A stretch of 7,737 bases of DNA from Natronohydrobacter sp. (GTDB taxonomy: Bacteria > Pseudomonadota > Alphaproteobacteria > Rhodobacterales > Rhodobacteraceae). The stretch lies in the NCBI GenBank assembly GCA_007118445.1, contig SKRP01000103.1, positions 1 through 7,737 on the forward strand, written 5' to 3'. Of this stretch, positions 1 through 6,900 are shown one piece after another. Made by a program: the position numbers and the translations under genes. The notes beneath the pieces were generated by a model. It searched no databases, was not told where the DNA came from, and was given only the letters and a program-made list of their open reading frames with translations. The stretch's first letter is position 1; each line of letters opens with the position of its first letter.

Positions 1-540
1 GGGGCCGGGATCGCGCGCATCCCAGAGGACCGCCACAAGACGGGCACCATTGCCGATTTCACCCTGACCGAAAACGCCATTCTGGAACGCTACCGCGCGG
101 CCCCTTTCGCGCGGCGCGGCTGGCTGAACTGGCGCGCGGCGCGCGAGTTCGCGCAATCGGTGATCCGCGCCTATGATGTGCGCTGTCCGGGGCCGGAGAC
201 GCGTATCCGGCTACTCTCGGGCGGGAATATGCAAAAGCTGATCCTGGGCCGCGTCATGCAGGTCAGCCCGCAGATCATTCTGGCCAATCAGCCGGTGCGG
301 GGGCTGGATATTGGCGCGATCACCTTCGTTCAGAACCAGCTACTGGCGGCGCGGGGTCGTGGCGCAGCGGTGTTGCTGGTTTCCGAGGATCTGGATGAAA
401 TCCTGACACTCTCGGACCAGATCCATGTGATCTCCGAGGGGCGTTTGTCACCTGCCTTCGCGCGCGGAACGATGAGTGCTGCGGAACTGGGGCGCTGGAT
501 GGCGGGCGAAGGGTTCGATCGGGGGCGTGATGCGGCTTGA
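1..540 (+). CDS. Nucleoside/simple-sugar ABC importer ATPase, C-terminal half of second cassette (5' truncated by window)
   Basis: This is the cytoplasmic ATPase that powers an importer of the BMP/nucleoside class (YufO/NupO-like, related to RbsA/MglA). Reading frame 1 is open from base 1, so the gene begins upstream; 179 residues of a protein that is usually about 500 residues are visible. They match the second nucleotide-binding domain. A RIPEDR motif lies near residue 7, the ABC signature LSGGNMQK at 72-79, a Walker B-like stretch at 91-98 that reads ILANQP instead of the usual LLDEP, a D-loop GLDIGA at 101-106, and VSEDLDE at 128-133 where Asp130 replaces the H-loop His. From family knowledge, a degenerate second cassette is common here, so ATP hydrolysis probably depends on composite sites with the N-terminal cassette. 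The stop codon overlaps the following permease start by 11 nt, and the next two genes are the matching permeases. The exact substrate cannot be read from this fragment. Confidence 0.93.
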   Translation, partial: GAGIARIPEDRHKTGTIADFTLTENAILERYRAAPFARRGWLNWRAAREFAQSVIRAYDVRCPGPETRIRLLSGGNMQKLILGRVMQVSPQIILANQPVRGLDIGAITFVQNQLLAARGRGAAVLLVSEDLDEILTLSDQIHVISEGRLSPAFARGTMSAAELGRWMAGEGFDRGRDAA

Positions 541-1579
541 AGCGATTGCACGGCCATCGCTTGGTCGGCTGATCGGGTTTCCGGCGATTGCGCTGGGGTT
601 GACCGTGCTTTTCGGATCGTCGCTGGCACTTCTGGCCGGGGCCAATCCGTTCCAGACGCTGGGGCTGATCCTGCGCGGGGCCGCCGGGTCGCAATTCGCG
701 CTGTTGGAAACGCTGAACCGCGCAACGCCGCTGATTTTCACCGGGCTGGCGGTCGCGGTCGCGTTTCGCGCGAAGCTGTGGAATATCGGGGCAGAGGCGC
801 AGCTTTATGCGGGCGCGCTGATGGCGGTTCTGCTGGGCACGGGCGCGTTGGGTTGGCCGTCGGGGCTTTTGTTGCCTGCGATGGCAGGGGCAGCGATGCT
901 GGCGGGGGCGTTGGTGCTGCTGGGGCCTGCGCTGTTGAAAACGCGGCTGGGCGTGGATGAAGTCGTCACGACGCTTCTGTTCAACTTCATCATGCTTCTG
1001 TTCATTTCCATGCTGCTCGAAGGACCGTTGAAAGACCCGATGGGCATGGGCTGGCCGCAATCCTCGCGGCTGGTGCCAGAGGCGCGTTTGCCGCGTATTG
1101 TCGACGGGTTGCGTCTGCATTGGGGTTTCGCGCTGGCGCTGATCGCGGCTGTGGTGGTCTGGGTGATCCAGTCGCGCACGACCTTGGGCTATGAGATGCG
1201 CGCCGTGGGGCAGAACAGGCAGGCGGCAGAGTTTGCGGGCATCCCGGTGGGGCGGGTGATCCTGAAAACGGCACTTCTGTCGGGCGGGCTGGCCGCCTTG
1301 GCCGGGTTTTCCGAAGTGGCGGGTCTGCGCGGAAACCTGTCCCTCGATCTGTCGCCGGGCTTTGGCTATACGGGTATCATCGTCGCCATGCTGGCGCTTC
1401 TGAACCCGATTGGCGTGGTGATCAGCGCGATCTTCGTGGCAGGCGTCTTTGTCGGCGCGGATAGCATGAGCCGCGCGGCGGGCGTGCCGACCTATATCGC
1501 CAATATCATGCTGGCAACGGCGCTTCTGACGATGGTACTGGCCATTGCGCTGACGCGCTTCAGGGTGCGGTGGGACTGA
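530..1579 (+). CDS. Nucleoside-type ABC transporter permease 1 (YufP/NupP-like, BPD_transp_2 family)
   Basis: This is an inner-membrane permease subunit of the importer, 349 residues with about eight to ten hydrophobic segments. Family hallmarks seen are GANP (37-40), ATPLIFTGLAVAVAFRA (65-81) followed by LWNIGAEAQ (83-91), KTRLGVDEVVTTLLFNF (137-153), LGYEMRAVGQN (219-229) with AGIP (236-239), and the membrane run GYTGIIVAMLALLNPIG (279-295). The stretch around 219-260 is probably the cytoplasmic coupling loop that contacts the ATPase; this is inferred from family architecture. I chose ATG 530 because the protein then starts MRLEAIA, overlaps the ATPase stop by 11 nt and has a G-rich sequence (521-525) just upstream. 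An in-frame ATG at 476 would add 18 residues that read from inside the ATPase gene and do not resemble a permease N-terminus; GTG 527 is a close alternative. The gene is translationally coupled within the operon. Confidence 0.94.
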   Translation: MRLEAIARPSLGRLIGFPAIALGLTVLFGSSLALLAGANPFQTLGLILRGAAGSQFALLETLNRATPLIFTGLAVAVAFRAKLWNIGAEAQLYAGALMAVLLGTGALGWPSGLLLPAMAGAAMLAGALVLLGPALLKTRLGVDEVVTTLLFNFIMLLFISMLLEGPLKDPMGMGWPQSSRLVPEARLPRIVDGLRLHWGFALALIAAVVVWVIQSRTTLGYEMRAVGQNRQAAEFAGIPVGRVILKTALLSGGLAALAGFSEVAGLRGNLSLDLSPGFGYTGIIVAMLALLNPIGVVISAIFVAGVFVGADSMSRAAGVPTYIANIMLATALLTMVLAIALTRFRVRWD

Positions 1580-1580
1580 T

Positions 1581-2528
1581 ATGGGCGAGGTTCTGGAAAT
1601 CTTCCTCTCGGCGAGCTTTTGGGCGGCAGTGATCCGCATCGCCTCGCCGCTGATCTTTGCGACGATGGGGGAATTGATCTGCGAACGTGCGGGCGTGCTG
1701 AACCTCGGGATCGAGGGGATCATGGTCGTGGGGGCTTTCGCGGGTTGGATGACGGTCTATTCTGGCGGGGGCCTATGGACTGGCGTGCTGGTGGCCATGC
1801 TTGCGGGGATGCTGTTCGGGTTGCTGCATGGCACGCTGACGGTGCCATTCGGGCTAAGCCAGCATGTCGTGGGGCTGGGGATCACGCTTCTGGCCACGGC
1901 CAGCGCCTATTTTGCCTATCGGCTGGCCCTGCCCCGCGTCACCACCCCGCCGCGGATCGAGGCGTTTCAGCCGCTGCCCATTCCGATCCTGTCGGATATT
2001 CCGCTGATTGGGCCTGCGCTGTTCCATCAGACGCCGCTGACCTATCTGGCCTTTGTTCTGGTGGGGGTCGTGTCTTTCGTGCTGTTCCGCACGCCCTTGG
2101 GGTTGGCATTGCGGGCGGCAGGGGAAAACCCGGCGGCAGTGGCGGCGCAGGGGCTGTCGGTGACGGCGCTGCGCATGGGCGCTGTGATGGTCGGGTCGGG
2201 ACTGATGGCGGTGGGGGGCGCGTTCCTGACCATGTCGGCCTTCAATTCGTTTTTCTTCGAGATGGTCAACGGGCGCGGCTGGATCTGCATCGCGCTGGTG
2301 GTGTTCGGGGCCTGGATGCCGGGCAAGGCGCTGCTGGGGGCCGTCCTGTTCGGCATGTTCGACGCGCTGCAAATCCGGTTGCAACAGACCAGCATCGGCG
2401 CGGATGTGCCCTATCAGATTTTCCTGATGATGCCGTTTGTCCTGTCCATTCTGGCGCTGGTGATCATGTCGCGCCGTGCCTCGGTGCCGGCTGCGCTGAT
2501 GGTGCCATTCAATAAAGGAGAGCGCTGA
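1581..2528 (+). CDS. Nucleoside-type ABC transporter permease 2 (YufQ/NupQ-like, BPD_transp_2 family)
   Basis: This is the second membrane subunit, 315 residues, expected to form a heterodimeric channel with the preceding permease. Family motifs visible are ASPLIFATMGELICERAGVLN (21-41), LGIEGIMVVGAFAGW (42-56), SQHVVGLGITLLA (93-105), the coupling-loop region LGLALRAAGENPAAVAAQGLSV (173-194), and NGRGWICIALVVFGAWMPGKALLGAVLFG (230-258). The last corresponds to the conserved GRGFIALA...FG.W.P signature of this subfamily, with Trp and Cys substitutions. Eight or so hydrophobic helices can be drawn. ATG 1581 begins one base after the upstream permease stop codon. No strong Shine-Dalgarno sequence is seen (only GGTGGG near 1569-1574), consistent with translational coupling. 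The C-terminus (SVPAALMVPFNKGER) is short and polar. It shares the operon with the ATPase, first permease and deaminase. Confidence 0.94.
   Translation: MGEVLEIFLSASFWAAVIRIASPLIFATMGELICERAGVLNLGIEGIMVVGAFAGWMTVYSGGGLWTGVLVAMLAGMLFGLLHGTLTVPFGLSQHVVGLGITLLATASAYFAYRLALPRVTTPPRIEAFQPLPIPILSDIPLIGPALFHQTPLTYLAFVLVGVVSFVLFRTPLGLALRAAGENPAAVAAQGLSVTALRMGAVMVGSGLMAVGGAFLTMSAFNSFFFEMVNGRGWICIALVVFGAWMPGKALLGAVLFGMFDALQIRLQQTSIGADVPYQIFLMMPFVLSILALVIMSRRASVPAALMVPFNKGER
2514..2520 (+). promoter_or_regulatory. Ribosome binding site for the deaminase gene
   Basis: AAAGGAG lies inside the last codons of the upstream permease, 7 nt before ATG 2528. It is the strongest Shine-Dalgarno match in the operon part of the window. 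It fixes the deaminase start at the TGATG overlap (2526-2530) and suggests this gene can be translated well in addition to being coupled to the permease. Confidence 0.8.
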
Positions 2529-3805
2529 TGTTCGATCTGATCGTGAAGGGCGGCACTTTGCCTGATGGGCGCGTGGCCGATATCGGGATCAGGGGCGACC
2601 GGATTGTCGCCGTGGACCGGCTGGACGGGGCCGAGGCCGGGCAGGTGATCGACGCGACGGGCGATCTGGTCAGCCCGCCCTTTGTCGATCCGCATTTCCA
2701 CATGGACGCGACGCTGAGCTATGGCACGCCGCGTATCAACCAGTCAGGGACGCTTCTGGAAGGGATCGAGCTGTGGGGCGAGTTGAAGACGATCGCCACC
2801 ATCGACGAGATGAAAGCGCGTGCGCTCGATTATTGTGATTGGGCCATGAGCATGGGTCTGCTGGCGATCCGCACCCATGTCGATACCTGCGATCCTGACC
2901 TGAAAGGCGTGCAGGCGCTGTTGGATGTGCGCGAGAGCGTGCGGCCCTATCTGGATCTGCAGCTTGTGGCCTTCCCTCAAGACGGGCTTTACCGCGACCC
3001 GCAGGCGCAGACGCAGACCCTGCGCGCGCTGGATATGGGGGTCGATGTGGTTGGCGGCATCCCGCATTTCGAGCGGACCATGGAGGACGGACGCGCATCT
3101 GTGCAGGAACTGTGCCGGATCGCCGCTGAACGCGGCTTGCCGATTGATCTGCATTGCGATGAAACCGACGATCCGATGTCGCGCCATATCGAAACGCTTG
3201 CCGCTGAGGTGATCCGCCACGGGCTTCAGGGGCGCGCGACCGGCTCGCATCTGACCTCGATGCATTCGATGGACAATTACTATGTGTCCAAGCTGATACC
3301 CCTGATCGCGGAAGCGCAGGTCGCGGCCCTGCCCAACCCGCTGATCAATATCGTCGTTCAAGGCCGCCATGACACATTCCCCAAGCGGCGCGGCTTGACG
3401 CGGGTCAAGGAATTGCGCGCCGCCGGGGTGACAGTTGGCTGGGGGCAGGATTGCGTCCTTGATCCGTGGTATCCGTTAGGGACGGCCGATATGCTGGATG
3501 TGGCCTTCATGGGGTTGCATCTCGCGCAGATGACCCATCCCGACGAGATGCGGGCCTGCTTCGACATGGTGACGTCGCAGAATGCCCGGATCATGGGGCT
3601 GCCGGATTACGGGATCGCGCCGGGCTGTCTGGCATCAATAGTGGTGCTGGATGCGGCCCACCCGGTCGAGGCCCTGCGGTTGCGCGCAGACCGGCTGGCG
3701 GTGATCTCGAAAGGTCAGCTCGTTGCCCAGAGCCCGCGCCGTCATATGCAGCTGACGCTGCGGTCTGGTGCAGAACCGATCAGCCGTCGGCATGTCTCGG
3801 ACTGA
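2528..3805 (+). CDS. Cytosine deaminase-family amidohydrolase (CodA-like), candidate 5-methylcytosine deaminase
   Basis: This is a soluble metal-dependent amidohydrolase of 425 residues, close to E. coli CodA in length (about 427). Recalled CodA positions map here with a constant offset of 5. Metal ligands are His56 and His58 (PHFH), His209 and Asp308; Glu212 (HCDE) is the proton shuttle, His241 sits in GSHLTSMHS, and Gln151 (AFPQDG) is the substrate-binding Gln. Strongly CodA-like blocks include NQSGTLLEGIE (71-81), RTHVDT (115-120), HDTFPKRRGLTRVKE (281-295) and DPWYPLGTADML (312-323). The expected reaction is hydrolytic deamination of a cytosine-type base to a uracil-type base plus ammonia. 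The active-site loop reads WGQDCVLDPW at 305-314, so CodA Asp314 is replaced by Cys309 and Phe316 by Leu311. Loss of Asp314 is the reported marker of 5-methylcytosine deaminases, including one from Rhodobacter sphaeroides. Family assignment is firm; substrate is inferred. ATG 2528 is set by a good RBS and TGATG coupling to the transporter permease. Confidence 0.93.
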   Translation: MFDLIVKGGTLPDGRVADIGIRGDRIVAVDRLDGAEAGQVIDATGDLVSPPFVDPHFHMDATLSYGTPRINQSGTLLEGIELWGELKTIATIDEMKARALDYCDWAMSMGLLAIRTHVDTCDPDLKGVQALLDVRESVRPYLDLQLVAFPQDGLYRDPQAQTQTLRALDMGVDVVGGIPHFERTMEDGRASVQELCRIAAERGLPIDLHCDETDDPMSRHIETLAAEVIRHGLQGRATGSHLTSMHSMDNYYVSKLIPLIAEAQVAALPNPLINIVVQGRHDTFPKRRGLTRVKELRAAGVTVGWGQDCVLDPWYPLGTADMLDVAFMGLHLAQMTHPDEMRACFDMVTSQNARIMGLPDYGIAPGCLASIVVLDAAHPVEALRLRADRLAVISKGQLVAQSPRRHMQLTLRSGAEPISRRHVSD

Positions 3806-3834
3806 CCTTCGGACGACTGTCGATACCATAGCTG

Positions 3835-3864
3835 TTAGGATTGATTTCACTTTCATCGTATAAA
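3835..3864 (+). promoter_or_regulatory. Possible sigma-70 type promoter for the sensor kinase gene
   Basis: The 97-nt gap between the deaminase stop and the kinase start is visibly richer in A/T than its surroundings. It contains TATAAA at 3859-3864, a good -10 match. The best -35 at suitable spacing is TTAGGA (3835-3840, 18-nt spacer), which is weak. TTGATT at 3841-3846 is a better hexamer but only 12 nt away. The position suits a separate promoter for the kinase. No convincing terminator hairpin with a T run follows the deaminase, so read-through from the operon remains possible. Confidence 0.3.
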
Positions 3865-3890
3865 TGGTCGTGCAACCTTTGATGAAAACT

Positions 3891-3896
3891 GAGGAG
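3891..3896 (+). promoter_or_regulatory. Ribosome binding site deciding a GTG start for the sensor kinase
   Basis: GAGGAG sits 6 nt before GTG 3903, the ideal distance. The upstream in-frame starts ATG 3864 and ATG 3882 have no Shine-Dalgarno sequence before them. Two out-of-frame ATGs (3898 and 3901) lie between the RBS and the GTG and run straight into TGA 3904-3906. Confidence 0.65.
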
Positions 3897-3902
3897 TATG
3901 AT

Positions 3903-6900
3903 GTGAAGTCCGGCGCATCGCAACATGCCGTGCCTGACCCTTCGCAGGACCTGTTCGATGTATTGCCCGATCCCTGCTGCATTCTGGATGCTGAGAAACG
4001 GATAACCCATGTGAATCCGGCCCTGATACAGTGGTCCGGGTTGGATCAGGACGTTTTGTTTGGTCGTCCGTTCAGCCATCTGCTACGGCCTGAAGACCGC
4101 GCGCCACTGGTGGCAGAGCTTGAGAACCTGCGCCCTGCCGCGGAACCCAAACCCATCAACGCGGCATTCCGCGATGTCACAGGCAACTGGAAGGCGGCTG
4201 AATGGCGGTTTTCCCGGATCGGCGATACCGGCACGATCTTCTGCACAGCCCGCGACAACCCGCAGACCGGCGCGACGCTGGAACAGGCGCTGGAGAGCTT
4301 TCCCTATGGGTTCGCAGTATTCGACCCACAGGACCGCCTGCTGCGCTGCAATAGCGGTCTGCGCGAACTCTATGCGCCGCTGCGCGCACGCATGCAACCG
4401 GGTGTGAAGCTGGCAGAGCTGCTTCGCGCTGGCCTCGAGATCGGCCTGTTTGTCCATGCCGATGGTCGCGAAGAGGCGTGGCTTGCGCAACGCCTGCAGC
4501 GCCTGACCGCCGCTGGCAGCGATTATCAGATGGCGCTCGCCGGGGGCCGCTGGATCCGCATATTGGAATGGCCTGATCCTGCAGGCGGGCGCGTCGCGCT
4601 GCATTTCGACATTACCGAACAGATGCGCAACCTGCAGCGCACAGAGCGTGCGGAAGCGGATGCAGATCGCGCTCATACCCGCCTGACAGCGGCAATTGAA
4701 GCGCTGGAAGATGGCTTCGTTCTGTTTGACGCAGAGGACCGGGTGATCCTGTCGAATGAACGCTACCGCGATCTGCATGATCCGATCCGCGCGCTGATCA
4801 CACCGGGCACCCCGTTCGAGGATATTCTGCGCGCGGGGCTGGCCTGTAACCTGTTTCCCGAAGCGCTGGGGCGCGAAGAGGACTGGCTCGCGCAGAATCT
4901 CGCCCTGCCCCCACCCGAAGGGCATGAACTGGAAGTCGCCTTTGCTGACGGGCGCTGGATCCGTATCGTCGAAAGGCGGACCCCCGAAGGCGGACGCGTC
5001 GGCCTGCGCATCGACATCACCAAACTGATCGACAGCCGCAACCGGGCCGAACATGCTGAAACCGAAGCGCTCAAGGCGCGCGAGCGTCTGGGTGCGGCCA
5101 TTGATGCGCTGCAGGACGGGTTCGTGCTGTTTGACGCCGATGACCGGCTGGTGCTGTGCAACCAGCGCTATCGCGACATCTATCCTCTGACTGCGCCGGT
5201 CATGCAGCCCGGCGTCACTTTCGAGACGATTCTGCGCAAGAGTGTGGCCGAGGGTGAAATCGCCGATGCCATCGGGCGCGAGGACGCCTGGCTTGCAGAG
5301 CGGCTGAACCAGCATCGCGGCGCTTCGGGGGCCATTGAGCAGCGCCTTGCTGACGGGCGCGTGCTGCGGATATACGAGACACCGACTTCGGATGGCGGAC
5401 GGGTGGGGTTGCGGATTGACGTGACCGAACAGGTTGAAAGCCGCCACCGCGCCGAACAGGCCGAAGCCGAGGCCCGCCGCGCCCGCGACCGGCTGACCAG
5501 CGCGATCGAGGCCTTGCAGGACGGGTTTCTGCTCTTCGATGCCGAGGACCGTCTGATCATGTATAACAGTCGCCTGAGCGCGCAGTATCCCAGCGCGCAG
5601 GCCCATCTTGCGCCGGGCATGACGTTTGAGCAATGTCTGCGCGCATCTCTCGCTGCAGGGGAGGTGGCAGGTGCCGTCGGGCGCGAGGAAGAGTGGATCG
5701 CGGAACGGCTGCGACAGCATCTTGAATGTGAGGGTGTGACTGAACAGCGCCTGTCAGATGGCCGGGTTCTGCGGATTTTTGAAAGCCGGACAAGCGATGG
5801 TGGCCGGGTCGGGCTGCGGGTCGATGTAACCGAGCTGCATCAGGCCCGCGCACGCGCAGAGGCCGCCTCGCAGGCCAAGTCCGAGTTCCTGTCAAATATG
5901 AGCCATGAAATCCGCACGCCGCTGAACGGGGTCCTGGGCATGGCCGATCTTCTGGCGGAAACCACGCTGACCGCACAGCAACGCACCATGCTCGATACAA
6001 TTCGCGAATCCGGATGGGGCCTGTTGTCGCTGCTGAATGATATTCTGGATCTGGCCCGTGTCGAATCGGGCAAGATGATGCTGGAGCAGCGTCCTTTCGA
6101 TCTGACGGCACTGCTCAAACGGGTTGAGACACTCTATGGTGCGAATGCGCGCGCGAAAGGGCTCTGTTTCTGCGCGCATGTCGATGCAGACCTGGCCCGG
6201 CTGCGCCTTGGTGACGAAACCCGCCTGGGCCAGATCCTGCATAATGTGCTGGGCAATGCCGTGAAATTCACCAATCTGGGCTCGGTGCAGCTGACCGCGC
6301 GAAGCTGCGGCAAGAATCATGTCGAATTTCGGATAAAGGATACCGGAATCGGAATGACCGAAGCGCAGCGCCAGCGGATCTGCGAGCCTTTCGAGCAGGC
6401 CGAGGCCGGGACAACGCGACAATTCGGCGGAACCGGGCTGGGCATGTCCATTGTGCGCCGTCTGGTCGATCTGATGCAAGGGGAGCTGCAGGTGGAAAGC
6501 GCCCCTGACAGCGGCACCTCTGCCTTGCTGCGCCTGAACCTGCCCGAGAAAGGGGCTGAGACCGGGGCTGATCCGCGATCGGCACTGGCAGATGTCTCAC
6601 CTGGTCCCGATCCGTCGGCCAGGCTGCAGGGCTGCCGGATCCTGATCGCCGATGACAATGAGGCCAATTGCATGATCCTGACCGCCATGCTGGGCAAGCT
6701 GGGCGCGAAACTGGCCGTTGCGCGCAACGGTGCGGATGCCTGTGCCCTGTGGCAGGCGCAGGATTTCGATCTGCTGTTGCTGGATGTCTCGATGCCGGTC
6801 ATGGGCGGGATCGAGGCGCTGGCCCGGATCCGGGGCGACTGTCAGGCGACCGGGCGTCGCTTGCCCGTCGCGATTGCGGTCACCGCCAATGTCATGTGCG

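Noticed and set aside
476..529. Upstream ATG extension of the first permease
   Set aside because: It lies wholly within the ATPase coding region, lacks a suitable RBS and adds residues atypical for the family; ATG 530 fits the operon overlap better.
320..1723. 467-codon open frame on the minus strand, antisense to the ATPase and first permease
   Set aside because: It is a shadow of GC-rich coding DNA: Arg/Gln/His/Pro-rich with no recognisable domain, opposite well-supported transporter genes.
1619..2515. 298-codon plus-strand frame inside the second permease
   Set aside because: Gly/Arg/Ala-rich out-of-frame reading of the permease, with none of the hydrophobic pattern or motifs of a real protein.
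2528..3805. Dihydroorotase, hydantoinase or guanine deaminase identity for the amidohydrolase
   Set aside because: The HCDE, NQSGTL, AFPQ, GSH..SMHS and DPWYPLGTA blocks are specific to the CodA branch, and no carboxylated-lysine metal bridge motif of dihydroorotases is evident.
3864..3902. ATG 3864 or ATG 3882 as kinase start
   Set aside because: Neither is preceded by a Shine-Dalgarno sequence, and the possible -10 box overlaps ATG 3864. Kept as an alternative in the kinase entry.
4083..5720. 545-codon open frame on the minus strand opposite the PAS repeats
   Set aside because: It runs antisense to the kinase repeats and its composition and periodicity mirror the four PAS units; no family resemblance or RBS.
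4281..5900. CRISPR or satellite-type DNA repeat
   Set aside because: The 405-bp periodicity is in a single open reading frame and is explained by diverged PAS protein repeats, not by near-identical DNA units with spacers.
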